From Styela clava (lineage: Eukaryota > Chordata > Ascidiacea > Stolidobranchia > Styelidae), in contig NC_135254.1 of the NCBI RefSeq assembly GCF_964204865.1, positions 19,163,001 through 19,227,000 on the forward strand: DNA of 64,000 bases, in the 5' to 3' direction. Below the pieces are notes generated by a model. It saw only the letters and a program-made list of their open reading frames with translations, searched no databases and had not been told where the DNA came from. Each line of letters begins with the position of its first letter. Within the stretch, counting starts at the first letter, position 1. Positions 45,801-58,300 of this stretch are shown here, piece after piece. The translations under genes and the position numbers were made by a program.

Positions 45801-48800
45801 CTTTTGATTTTGTAACACTGTAAATATTGTTCATAAAATGTAATTTTTTACAACAACACACTTACAATGGCCCGCCAGTCTAGGTGGGCAAAATTTTTGG
45901 CCCCTGGTTCAAAAACCTTGCCCACCCGTGTTTTAACTGTAACAATAAATAAGTTATTAGACACATGAGCAGTTCACTCAACCTTGTAATTGGAAGAAGA
46001 CGGACCTTTAACTTTTCATCAATCTGTTTTTGAATCGGTACAGGAATTCTTGGGAAAAGCGTGTCGAACCATTCAAGCTTCGTCAGGAGATTACGAACCA
46101 TTGTTCCAATTGTCATGAGACACCCACCTCCTGCTTTTGCATCAATTTCCTTCGAAATGTAAAATTATAATTTTGAATGGAATTTTAGCATAAAAATGGC
46201 GAGACAGCTATTCAGAGAAAAATATTGCATTATCTAGATTGAATGTTTTTTGAGGATTGTCTATAACTTCGCTATGCCCCTTTACTTTTGAATGTGTAAA
46301 CATGGGCTTGCCTTGAGCAAATACTTTTGAAATAGGTTCCGAAGATACAGAATCCTCCAGATTAATCCAGAAGGTCATTAAAGTAACATTATTATGCTTA
46401 CGTCTTACGCTAAATAAAGCCCAAGTCTAATCCTTTCTTTCCAGGTTGGGTTAGCTCGAATTACCACTCTTCTAACAGATTACCGTATGTTCGCTAATTT
46501 CAGTAACTAGCTATACAAAAATATCTCACATCAGCCACCCGCAAATGTGTTTTATCATTTTCCCTTTTTTTAAAATAAATCTCATTTTCTAAATTACTTA
46601 CAAAGGATAATATCAGGGATTGCCATTCTGTAGGATCCTCATGGTTATAATTAACAAAAATGATTAAAGTGATACCAGAAAAAGATGTAATAATGGGCAA
46701 TAAGGTCACTCACCTCCTCATCTTCAAAATAAGGTTCGAACCATGAATAAAGATCTTTTGGTGGTTGGCAGTATCTGAAATATGGTGTTAGAATAGTGTT
46801 AGAATACAGTTTTACAATAGTAATTTTTACAAAAATTTAGATTTGTTGATGCTTCCAAGACATTCTTACTTACAATCTCTCCAAGGCTATAAAGTGTCAA
46901 TCCCATACCCAAGCATACCAATACGATTACAAAATTATTCCAAGTGTTTCTTAATTAATACTTAAATTTTCTGAACAACCCAACTTATCATTACAACACT
47001 CAACAACTCAACATTATCCAGTTGAGCAAATTATTTATTTTGAAGAAGAAATTAAGGGTCTTACCTCCCAAACGTACCTGATGTACATAAAACCGAGGCC
47101 TCTAATGTACGGTGAATCAGTGTGATTTAACATTCCATTCAACTGTTTTCTTGTCAACTTTAGTGTGAAAAGTTTATATAAAATACAATAGGAAGTAGAG
47201 ACAATTCCACCAGTGCCGACACCTCGAACCTAAAAAGCATTCAAATTAGCGATCTTTCCATATGAATACAAAGGTTATTTTTTAACAAACCCTTGGGATT
47301 TTTAAAAACAACAAAACACGAGAATTATGATATCAAAGGTTTCAAAACAAAAAGACAAATGTGTTAATTTCGAGAAAATTTCATTTGAAAATATTACAAA
47401 GATGTCAGGGATTTTTAACCTGATAACCATTTGAAGCCATATTTACCAAAGTAATTAAAAAAAGTTGAGAAAATTTTTAAATAAAAAATATACGTTGTTC
47501 TCAAAGCAATGTTTTTCAAGTTTCGCCATTTAGGGTTGAACCCCTCAATATAGATTCTGGCAGAATAGACACAACTATTTGATGGTCATTATATTAAGGT
47601 ACCGGTACCTAAAAAGGTAAATCAGGCAGAGACGAGGAAGAAGAGCTGCCCCCTTTTCTCTATTCTTTAGGCCTAAATGTTTACAAACTTCAAAAGGCAT
47701 AAAATTCGCATCAACGATCCCAAAATTGGGTTTTACCTAAAAGCAGTGTTTTCATGTAAGAGCGCCGTGTTTTTTTCTCTAATAATTTTACGCCGCAGGG
47801 ACAAAAAGATAAGCAATCGCTGGTCTAATAAATTGAGATTATACTGTTATTAATACTTTAAGTGATTTATATAAATTCGATTATGCTTTTTATTGAAAAC
47901 CAAGAACCTAGCACAAGTTATTATAATCAAAAATCCATTTGCCTCAAACTATATGACATGTAGTATTCAGTAGAAGTAGTAGTTCCATACTTCAAATAAG
48001 ACTGTGGAGTAGTATTGGATCAAATATGAAAAAATTTAATATACACATTAGCAACCAACTGTTTTACTTGAAAAATAATCGACTTACGCCACCACACATT
48101 CCAGTTTGACCTGCAGTTTTTCGACTTCCTCTTTCCCAAGGTTCTAGATTATCAATCTGAAATATTAATTGATAAATTTGATTAAGTATTATGTCTTGAA
48201 GTAAAATAATATTGCAATGAAGTTAATATTAAAAACAGCCAATTTCGCGGTTTGGCCTCGGATCAAACCCAATATATGAATATATGGTAAATTAGAATTT
48301 AGGATGGAATTTACATATTTATCCCCTTTGGAGAGCCGGTAGGGGGAAAGCCGACAAGACAAACCACGGCATCTCGTCCGCTCACCAGTCCATGTTGTGA
48401 AGTTCAACGCTTATCGCTTATCCCGATGCGCCACATAATGACATAGCCAAGCCCAATTGTTTTGTTAATGTTTAAATGTTCGTTGATTAATGTTTGCACC
48501 CATTTTTGTGGGGTGAACACAATAATAGATTAGAAGATATAAGGAATGACTATGAGAACTGCTAAAACCACAATAGGACGCAATTTAGTCAAGATATTAA
48601 CTGACAGAAGGCAACCACTGCATGATGGTCAAAACCAAAATATTTTAGCACCGATACCAGAACTGCAGTAGGGTACCGTACAGTACGGCACAACCAGAAA
48701 TAAAATATAAATATATAAAAGTATAAACAGTCACCTTGTAATAAATTTCATCAATAACTTCATGATATGTCTTAAGCTCGTAAAGTTTAACTTTGAAATA

Positions 48801-48962
48801 TGGTGATGCTTGTATGTTTGTCAATATCAAGTTATTAATGTTCATAGTTCGTGGATTACCCCAAACTGGTAAGTTGTTTCCTAATTTCGGCTTCGCCTCC
48901 GCATATTCGCTTTGATCTTGCTCTTCGTCATAGCCTTCATCTCCTCCATACGCATTGTCCAT
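42897..48962 (-). CDS. PRPF38B: Pre-mRNA-splicing factor 38B
   Basis: Ten exons in phase, 1050 nt, 349 aa: 48735-48962, 48088-48156, 47078-47229, 46714-46774, 46006-46149, 44787-44866, 44490-44540, 44201-44317, 43293-43358, 42897-42978. The N-terminus is acidic (MDNAYGGDEGYDEEQDQSEY). The PRP38 domain (about 30-218) shows LPVWGNPRTMNINNLILTNI, YFKVKLYELKTYHEV, TAGQTGMCGG, GFMYIRYCQPP and EWFDTLFPRIPVPI, all PRPF38B hallmarks. An Arg/Ser-rich tail follows (KSRSRSKDRKHSRRRS; HKRKRSRDRDERRK; ends HSHRSR). It is a nuclear protein of the spliceosomal PRP38 family acting at B-complex activation. The tail is shorter than in vertebrates. The least certain junctions are the donors of exon 5 (AAAG|GTCCGT) and exon 7 (CCAG|GTCTGT), chosen because phase and RS content then continue. 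Confidence 0.93.
43599..43758 (+). repeat. Composite repeat with ACTCCCGTAG-family right half; sister copy at 53919-54075
   Basis: Both copies start TTTACATCAAGTTGTGTAA, continue GGGACTGAA(G/A)CCTAT.GGCA, then carry the inner MITE tract (GGAAAATCGGAATAAAATTA, TGGCCTAACC) and end CTAC(G/A)GGAGTACTG. The sharing of about 60 bases outside the MITE half shows one ancestral composite was copied. It lies in the last intron region of PRPF38B. Confidence 0.75.
45142..45480. mobile_element. hAT-type MITE, 339 bp, 8-bp target duplication (7/8)
   Basis: Ends CAGGGTGTGCAACCTTT and ACAGGTTGCACACCTG are inverted repeats. Flanks are GATTACAG (45134-45141) and GATTATAG (45481-45488). CG-rich subterminal parts contain GGGCC motifs. 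It lies in the PRPF38B intron between exons 5 and 6. Confidence 0.88.
45642..45930. mobile_element. hAT-type MITE, 289 bp
   Basis: The left end CTGACATGGGCAAACTACGG pairs with the right end CCTTGCCCACCCGTG. Flanks TTTTAAAC and TTTTAACT share the first six bases. A reverse-complement relative lies at 53493-53775 (shared GGCCAAATCCAGCCC, CACAACCAAAC, GTTTTCCACTTTTG). Confidence 0.8.
48292..48437 (-). repeat. SINE family 1, internally deleted, minus orientation (PRPF38B intron 1)
   Basis: Contains reverse-complement SINE phrases: TTACATATTTATCCC, AAGCCGACAAGAC, CCACGGCATCTCGTCC and CCAGTCCATG. Near its end is GATGCGCCACATAATGAC, which corresponds to the tRNA-like head (GTGGCGCATC). The middle is missing. 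Confidence 0.65.
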
Positions 48963-49221
48963 TTTAGGTTTTCACTTAGATGGTAGGCCTACACTTTTTT
49001 TTATGGTTCCACAATGAGGATTATTCAATAAATAAATGGTACACTATTAAGCTATCAGAATAAGACAATTCCCATACAAAATCCCATTAATGTTCAGACT
49101 AATTAGAAAACTTCAGCGAAATGTGCAGAAACAGCCGCGAGCGATTGAATTCACGAAAGCAGCTTGCTTGACGTCGGTAAATCGTTTTGGCCATCCACAA
49201 GGCGGCTGACGGCTAGCTCGT

Positions 49222-49382
49222 CACGGCGGCTAACTAGGCATGGTTTAATATATTTATACCCACTACTGAAGGTAAATAACTACTTCACCCCCTATCCTTT
49301 CTTCCGGTAAATACAAGAAAAGCCTTACTAAATTTTTAACTAACGCCAAAGACTAGTTGTCTATGTCGAGTTAGCCGCCGTG
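49222..49382. repeat. 14-bp perfect inverted repeat enclosing 133 bases
   Basis: CACGGCGGCTAACT (49222-49235) is the exact reverse complement of AGTTAGCCGCCGTG (49369-49382). The interior is AT-rich and non-coding. It may be a small transposon with 14-bp ends; no target duplication was identified. It lies 260 bases upstream of the PRPF38B start codon. Confidence 0.55.
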
Positions 49383-50148
49383 GCAAAGTGCCTATACATA
49401 ACAAGGCCGGTGTGGCGCCAAGTAGTACAATTGTGAAGTTCATCAATTTTTTCGGAATTTATTCGCTGTTTAAGGTGCTGTGTTTTTGATAAACTAATCA
49501 GTTATAAAAATGTATGTAAAGTTCGTTATCGTCGGCGCATATGCCATTTCGTGCTTTGTGGCAAGCGCTATAACGTGTTTGTGAAATTGTAGTGACGAAC
49601 TGTTTGTATGAGGTAGCCAGGAAGGGGTTAGGATTAACATATGCAAAAATGTTTCTGCCCGCCAACTAGAAGTACCTACGGCGTTTAGTGAACATGCGAC
49701 AATTTGTATATTTGCAGTATTGTTAATTTGTAATTCAAAGGCAAATTTATTGATTATAGATGTAGCCTACTTGAAGCTTTCACACAGCGATGATGTTACC
49801 TGTGTTTAAATAGTTGAATGCTACAATTTCGATTTTAAACATGTAAAAAACGAGACTCTAATCATTGTAATTTGAAAAATATGTAAATTTTTCGAGTGAC
49901 TATTTTTTCGTATGAACACATTTCCAGGCGTGTATGTGTATTTGAGTGTATTTCTATAGCAAATGTCTTGCTAGTAGTTGTAATGCGTGGTAGTACTGAC
50001 GATAATATCTGTTGTTTCATTAGAATTTTTTTTGGAGGGAGGATAAATCTATTTATGTGGACTCCATAATAAGCATAATAGATAATAAAATTACGGATAA
50101 ATATAGTACAAAGTGATTAAAGAATCAGGAATATTAAATAGGGGATAG

Positions 50149-51006
50149 CAGGGGTGGGCAACCTTTTTCGTCTCGCGTGCCAAAATCGTCTAAATTTGAC
50201 CACAAAATTCTTCCGCATGCCGACCGAAATTAAAAACAATGCTTTGCAACTTTCAAAGCAAAAATACACAATAATAGATTCACTATTCGGGAAATATCAG
50301 TCCGACAAATATATTTGATTACTTTTCCTGTTATATAGCAGTGAGACTTCTGCTGCTGCATTACCGCTGATAGAGATTTTACATTGGGTTTATATTTTTT
50401 AAGTTTCAAAAAAATACACGAACAGCTGGTTTCATCTTTCAGGCTACTCCTGTTACGAGACTTAATAAAGTTCATAACAGAGATTCACAAGCATATGTAG
50501 ATGAAAACATGGATAGTAATGCAGTTGCAAAGTTTTTAGGATGTGAAAAATTTTCGGAAATGGCATCCTAATCACGCAATAGTTCGTTTTCTGCACTTCT
50601 CTCTCGTATTCCCTTCCCTAATCGCTTATATTTTTTTCGAAATCAGTTTATAACAGTAAGTTAGCAAATAGCTCCAACCAACATCAGCTGTACAACTTCA
50701 TAAATCAATCAGAAGTTAAGAAAAAGGGTGGCACAGACAATGTACGTAACAATGTAGCCAAATTGTTCCTCTCGACAAAATTCGTCGAGAGCTCACTAAG
50801 TTGTTACGTCATAATATATTTCTTTCTAGCCATATGTCATGAAAAGACAAAACGAGTTCGAATAAATAACGAATTGTTAAGAAACGATAATGAATAAACG
50901 AACTCCGAGTTTCATCATATAATCTCGAGTCTCGAAACATTTCATCTGAAAGAGAATGATCTCGTTTCTGAGGCCTAGCTGGCGTGCAAGGGGTTGCCCA
51001 CCCCTG
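50149..51006. mobile_element. hAT-type non-autonomous element, 858 bp
   Basis: The left end CAGGGGTGGGCAACCTTTTT and the right end AGGGGTTGCCCACCCCTG are inverted repeats of the classic hAT pattern. The flanking octamers (GGGGATAG and TCTTATAA) do not match, so an edge may have been rearranged. No transposase frame. Confidence 0.75.
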
Positions 51007-51007
51007 T

Positions 51008-51180
51008 CTTATAATATCAAGTGGGCGATGTTGTGAAAATATTTAATTTCCCGATCTTTCAAACCTAATTTCGATATTAGACCCAGTTTTGCTTCCCGGG
51101 GCTTCCTTCCTCGAGCAAGATTTGCTTTTTTCCTAATTTTGTATGCTATCATTTCCTATTTCAGTGGCTTCGAAAACAAA
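51008..51180 (+). repeat. Dispersed repeat shared with 16343-16520
   Basis: Same orientation and content as the segment in the SLC46 intron (ATATCAAGTGGGCGATGTTG, CCTCGAGCAAGATTTGC, CTATCATTTC). It abuts the right end of the hAT-type element at 51006. Confidence 0.8.
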
Positions 51181-51557
51181 ATGAGTATGTATGTATGAGA
51201 GAATAAATAAACTTTACAATCATATGAGTGGGTGAGCGAACACGCACTACTTCTTTTATCAATACCTTTCCATCTAAAATCTGTACATTTCAAACCTTAC
51301 TCTAGGTTTTGTTCGCTTCCCCGATTCTATAATCAGTTACTTTTATCTATTTTTTTATCGTCTATTGCTGATTATGGAGTCGAAATAAACTTATACTTAT
51401 TATTACAGAGTGCGGATTTCAGTGAATCTAATTTTACTGTCGTGTGTGAGTATGTTTCTACTTCTATAGGATAATTCGACATGCACATTTTAAGCTTTAT
51501 TACCAGTTTATTTGCTTCCGTCGGTCATGCTTTCATATTTAATATATTGGTGATAAC

Positions 51558-51875
51558 CAGGGTTGCTATTGATATGAATCACAATAAGATAACAAAGAAC
51601 GAAATGTAACAGACAAAATGTATACATGCCAGCCCGACCCATGTCTAATCATACTTTGCACAAGCAAGGATTTGCACCAGCAGTTCTTTATTCTTAGAAA
51701 CTATCTGTTCCATCACACTACTAAGTTCACTTAAACAATCAATTAGGTTCTAAAATATAATTTGAATTGACCAATCTGAGTGCCCGGTATTAGAACCTAT
51801 AAAATGAAACAAAAATAAGGACACATGTTGAAATAAGGATGTTTCTTAGGAAGAAAGGACGTTATGGCAGCCCTG
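51558..51875. mobile_element. hAT-type MITE, 318 bp, 8-bp target duplication (7/8)
   Basis: The left end CAGGGTTGCTAT and the right end ATGGCAGCCCTG are inverted repeats. Flanks are GTGATAAC (51550-51557) and GTGATGAC (51876-51883). Non-coding. Confidence 0.82.
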
Positions 51876-52363
51876 GTGATGACCATGAGGGCATATCATA
51901 TGTATGAATGTGTAATTTCAATAGTGAAAAGTTATTGGCCATCCAATTTAATTGAGATTGTTTCGTTTTCGTCGCATTGGGCAAATGTATATCGTTGATA
52001 CCATAATCTCAACTCCAGCTAAGTATCAAAAATGGAGAAACTAACCCAGCAGTGCATAGGAACAGATGATGACTGAAGTCGAGTATTGTTTTTGTTTTGA
52101 TATACAGTTTCTTTTATATGTATAAAACAACAGAATTCGAACATCTAGCGCAAATAAGATGAAGGTACTCAATTATAGTATCAAAACTGTTCTACAATTG
52201 TTATAAACATGAAGAGGACAGCTCTATTTTCCTCAACATTTACTTGATGTACACCGAACACAAACAACAATATTTCCCACCATAAGGAACATCGTTGAGG
52301 AACTTGAAAAAAGCATCAATTTAAAAAATATACAACAATAAGACTTCAAGATGTCATTGTTCA

Positions 52364-55300
52364 TCATGAATCTTTGTTAATTCGATATTTTCCTCCCTCT
52401 ATGGATAGAAGCCCAGACTGAACGCGACTGTTTAGAAATATTCTTAGTTTTGGTTGATCGAGTTTCATTGAAGAATCTTGCATTGCAAACATCTTCAACA
52501 TTTTATGTATGCGATCGAGAGGTAGCGATTCAAAATTCATTAACATCCCTTGCACGTAGTTCCATAATACCTGAAAATATTGAAAAACATAAAACACATG
52601 ATCATTGGAATTATAGAAGTCATCATTCAATTTAGGGTACTCCTGAAGTATGCGCACCAAAATGCGGAACAACCTGAACCCTAACCTGGTACACAACCTG
52701 AGTTCAGGTTGTGCGCCATCTTGGTGCGCATACTTCAGGAGGTCCCAATTTAGTTTTCTGAACGCGTCCTTGGATTACTGTAATCGGAATACTGGTTGCT
52801 GAATTACAATGAGGAGCATGCTCGGATTTGAATGCGGGAAATTGAAATTTGCTTTTTCGTTCAAATATTAGATGACATCTAAAAGCCAATCTCTTGTCTT
52901 CTTTAATTTGTCTTTTGCTAGCTTGGGGGTTATCCATAATATTGGGTCAAAACCAAGGGGTAGAAAAATTATTTCACTGTATCGCACTGATATGCTACTG
53001 TTCATCCTGTACCACCAGACCAAGGTTCCGAAAACTTACAGGATCTACTGATTTTTATGTTGGGTCGCGACTCGCGAATACCTATAATCTTAAATTTTAC
53101 GAAAATTGGGGTCGCAGGAAAATTTTGGGAACCACTGCTCATAGATAGCATCTGCTTGAAACCAGAATCATGCATAAAGAGTACAAGATCAACGACCTGT
53201 TTTGAATCTTACCTGTTCTTGCTGTTTTTGTTTCAAGTCATCAGCTTTTGTATCTTCTTCTTCCTCGTCTTCCTCAAGCAAATTTGCAAGGTCGTTTTTA
53301 GTAGCAGCTGAATTTTGGGGCATTGATCCAATTGGCTGCTCTTCTATGATTGAGTAAGTGTCAGGAGCAGTTTCTCTGCAAATGAAATCATGCTTAGAGC
53401 AGCAAATTAATTGCGTGGCGAAGTTTTATGGAGCAATGAATATATTTCTTCAGTAGCACACATGCATGTGGTGGTATAAAACAAGGTATTTGGCCCAGGT
53501 GCCCATTTTGCCCATCTAGATTGCTGGGCCATGTTAGTGTGACTTCAAATTTACATTTTATGGACAATATTTACAGTGTTACAAAAGCAAAAGTGGAAAA
53601 CAATAAGCCTCGTGCCAAAACTTAGTTTAATCGCAATCTTAACAAATTCCTTGGACTATTTTTAGCTAAAACTTCAAAATTTGGTTTTAGTTTGGTTGTG
53701 GCAGCATCAGGCGGGCCAGATTGAATTACCCAACATGCTGTATTTGGCCCGTGGGTCGTACCTTGCCCATGTCAGGTATATAATCTCATCAGTTCTAAAA
53801 ATATAGCTTGCCTTAAGAAACTGATATTGCGCAAATTGCTTTCTTGAGGTTGTGCTTCCATGTAGTGTATCCATGTACCAATATAATTGGCAATTTGGAG
53901 CTTGTTAATTCATACACACTTTACATCAAGTTGTGTAACGGGACTGAAACCTATGGGCAGGGGGTGTATATTCACTCGGCTAACACAGACAGTCCCGGAA
54001 CTCGTATTAGAACTAAAATAAGGAAAATCGGAATGAAATTATGGCCTAACCTGGTACACGTACTACAGGAGTACTGAAGAAAATGCTCGCTAGTTCAAGG
54101 CTTTCGCAAAGTCAAAATAACGGGCAATGCTAATAGAAAATTGACATACTTAAGAATGCCTTGTTGTAACCAATAAACAATTTTTCTCTTCAACACTGTT
54201 GCAGAAACTTTCACTTCATTGCTTATTTCTTCCAGAGTCCATGTTTCTAGGAATTAAAAACAAATATTCCAAAATTAAACAAAAAATCACTCACACGAGA
54301 GTGCAAATAAACAATGTCTCTTGGGCAACACTTTCGTTCTCTACTTTAAAAACATTTACGTTAGTCAACATAATAATTAAATACCTTTGTCATGAAATAG
54401 AGAAATTATTGATGCCAGTAACACAGTGACTTGAAATTGTAGGGTTCTATCTTTTAATTCAAGTTCAATATCAACACGACCAGCACTGTGAATCCATTTC
54501 AATGATCTTGATGCCTGTAGCAGAGTAATATACAAGAATAATCACATTATCAGGGTTTTCAGGAAGGCCACCTAGACTTTCTGTGAAACACCGTATGTGG
54601 CATCTAAAGCATTGTGAGTAAAACAAGGATATCAAAATAAGGCCACATGTATATTACCACATGTTTGTACTTGATGCAGATATGATTGAAGATAAATTTG
54701 ATTATTGACAATACACTAAGAATAAAAGAATTGTTATAAAAGACCAATTTTTCAATAAATGGAAACATATTTACACAGTTCACATTTATTACAATACCTT
54801 ATGTGACTCGTATCCTTTATTGAAATTATCAAGTGCACTTTGTATAGCCGAAGGTAGATTTATATCATGTGATTGAAATGCTGGTGCAGGCCAATATTCC
54901 GAGGATACTATCAGAGTACTTACATCAAGCTTATTTTCAACCTTGATAGAATGATAAAATTGTCTTGTTAAAGTTTCTGAATATGCTTGTTAAAAACATT
55001 CGTAAAATTAAATTAAAAGTACAGTTTATATTTTTATATCAATTTCTTTGGCGGTGTGGAGCATTGTGCTAAGTGTTAGGAATACGCTCGCCACCACACT
55101 TCTGATTACCCTTTGTGTGTTCGAATCCCATGTTGGGATAGTTATGCGCGAGAGAATAGCTGGACTCCTCGCCACCATAGGGTAGTTCACGTAATCGCTG
55201 GTCGGTTACGGCTTCCTCCACCGTGAAGTCCATGCTGCCGACAACAAATAACTGGCTAACTCATTCCATACCAGACAGGGACTAGTAACAGGACGAGAGG

Positions 55301-58300
55301 CCGTGGTTGGCCATATGATTAAGTCGTCTCATCGGCTTTCCCATCCCACGGGATAAATATGTAAATCCCAACCTAATTTATTTTGTTATTGAATGCCATA
55401 ATTTACCATTTGCTTTTTGTACCTACATATACCGATAAGAAATTTTGGGAAATAATTATACAAGTACAATTCTGTAAATAAAAGTTTTAGAAATAACTGA
55501 ATTTCTTTTTCCAATATGCCAAACATAAGAAGAAACCAACAGTTTGCATATAGCCTGGAGCACCAGAATATATTTCCCACAATTACACTAATCACTCAAC
55601 AGGAATCTTTCAGACTTGAATCCCATTGATACAATCATGTGCAAGAGAATGGATGTACTTCTTAGCTGTATTTGGGTGGTTACCACTTCCTCCGTCAACA
55701 TTGTCTAATTCAAGTATAAGTTCAATGTTTTCACACAGCCAACTCGAATATAAAAAATCTATTCTAAGCTTTTCCATACAACCTATATAGAAGATTCAAA
55801 TACAAACTGCGAAAACAATCAATGTTATAAGGAAACTTACCGGAACTTCACTCTTTTTAGAATACTCATCTTTGACATAAGTGTTGATCCGACGACTGTC
55901 TGCTACATCCTGATAAATAATATAGATATTATTGAATTATAATTTGGGCGACAAAATGACCTAGCGATTGAAGCATTGGGGTTAACTGTGTTAGAGATCG
56001 ATCTCATATCTTATTTTCAAATCCCATGCCCCCACCTCATCCAGGGTGCAATAAATTGGGTAGGCAATGCCGAACTGGCAAAATTCTATTCTTTCAAACA
56101 GTGGTAGTTTGTACAGGGCTTTGTTTGGAGCAAAAGGTTTGAATAAGCCCTGTATGAGGAAAACATATTGATAAATTTAATAAAATTTATTGTACAAACC
56201 TTTAACATGACAGCACATTTCCCCATGTCTTCTTCTCCAAATCTTAATTTTAAAAGTTCAAGGTTTTTGATTTCTGCATCTTCACTGGTGTTTGAGCACC
56301 AGTTGGAAAGCAATCTACGACTCAATAATTCTTGATATTCTTCAATAAAACAAGTTGTGCTCCCGTACATTCCAACGAGTAATGATATAATGTCTGATGT
56401 TCGCCTCGATTTGTCTGCCTTATCTATAAAACAGAGATTTTGAAGATGGGAATAGCGAACTGACAACTAAAAATCTCATTTCACATCAAAATTACAGTGT
56501 TTGTTCTAGCAATACGCCAGAACAGAATAGATCGGTTTTCGTAAACTGGGGTACACGGAGGAGTACGAGAAATAGCTTCAGGGGAAAGAAAAGGAATAGA
56601 TTTGTCCCAAAGCCAGAAGTTGATGTTCCTGTTGAGGGCATACAATAACATCCATCTCATTGAAGATTGAATGGAGGTTTTGTCCATTTTTACTGTTTAA
56701 AATTTTTTAGTCTGGGCTGCGGAAGGGTCAGCACAAACCCCAAAAATATATCAGGGGTCTATGCGAAAATAAGTGTAGAGCCCCTGTAATAGATTCAGTG
56801 TTATGGACTAAAGTAAATTATTTTAAAAATATTCTGAATTTAGAAATTATTAAATTGTCAATTCATAATATATAAAAATAGTAAAATTATTTGATTCCAT
56901 TTGATATATAATTGTGCAATATATCCAGTGAGCGATTACCCCCATCCCCCATATAAGAAAGGCAAATAGTTATAATCTGTAAATACATGCAAATCTTTCT
57001 CATGCAATTTGTTATTGTTAAACTCCTATATGTCTATGATTTGAACCCCTATTTGTTCATAAGTCCTGGCATAATTCTCAAAAAAATTTCCCAGCAAGGA
57101 AAACGAATGTTCAACGAATTTTAATGATCAGGATTAAAAAAGACAAAATCTGCAGGCAACAAACCTGGATCCGCTTCCCTTGGATCTGGAACCCACTTTT
57201 TATATCGCTTTGTGACTTCAATAAAATTTGAATCAGCAGAAGCTGTGGCACTTATGGGTGTCACGGTATCTGCTTCACTGGTGCCACGAGCTAATTCAAT
57301 TGCTAAATCGTTATCACGATCTTCATCCAATAGAGCAGCCATAATCTTTTTCACAGTGTCATCTCGTTCCCTGAAAAGTAGAAAAAGTCATCTTAATATT
57401 TGAATATTATATAATACTATAAAAACAGCCACATCTAATAGCTGTTATAATATTAAAATTATTTGAAGAGTACCTCAACTGGCTACAACCGATCAGCATT
57501 TACCTGGCCAATAAATGAAAATGGTTAAAATATTTTTATATCCAGTTGTCAGAATTGAATCAAATATCTGTATACTGTTCTTTCAGTTTATTTGCAATAC
57601 TTCACGTCATTTCTCTTTATTATAGCAACCTATCACTCTTAATTAATTAATGTACAACTACTATGCCCTTCTATCAAACATGATATTCAGTATTAAATGC
57701 TAAAAAATATATTTATAAACATGCATACATACATAAAGGAATACGGAAACATTGAATAATTCGGTTTTGCACATTACTGCTTTGAGCAATTCCATTTCCC
57801 CTAACTGAAGTGAATAATATTAATAAGTCAAAGCCTTTTTTTCAAGATGTATTACTGATAATACACTTCATGTAAACCGCTATCTAAATTTTTACTGCAA
57901 TAAATTGTCCTGAAATAAATATTTTAGATGGTAATTACATGCATTAATAGTATGCTGAACCCTTTAAACCTAAGGTGTCCACTGTCCACCATTTTTTTTC
58001 GGTGGGCCATATAATAAACTTCAGACATTAAGCTGGGTCACACAAAAAACTTAGCAATGAAAGGCAAGAGCAGAGAATGAAGTTATCGCTTAGCCTTACA
58101 ATAATAAATGCACTGGGCAAAACAGCAAAAGATTTAATGCAGCAACAAGTGAGCACCTTTTCAAGGGATGAGATTTTATGCTTGATGGGGAAAAATCTGA
58201 GTGTTGACAAGGACAAGGCTTGGCGAGCCGGGTTGTGGCCCGCGGGCCGCCTGTTGCCCCTGATTTAAACCCTTCAGCCATTTGCCCCCCCTCCCTTTTT

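Larger units (their letters stand above)
48963..52363. other. Intergenic region between PRPF38B (5' end) and ANAPC2 (3' end)
   Basis: Both genes are on the minus strand, so this holds the PRPF38B promoter side and the ANAPC2 3' flank. Near 49130-49240 the sequence is locally GC-rich (GACGTCGG, GGCGGCTGACGGCTAGC), plausible for a housekeeping promoter, but no core element was assigned. It also holds an inverted repeat (49222/49369), two hAT-type elements and a dispersed repeat. The ~500-base stretches 49400-50140 and 51180-51550 contain nothing I can name. Confidence 0.5.

Noticed and set aside
53045..53136. hAT-like right end (AATTTTGGGAACCACTG) with GGGTCGC motifs
   Set aside because: No convincing left end or target duplication was found, so it was not listed as an element.
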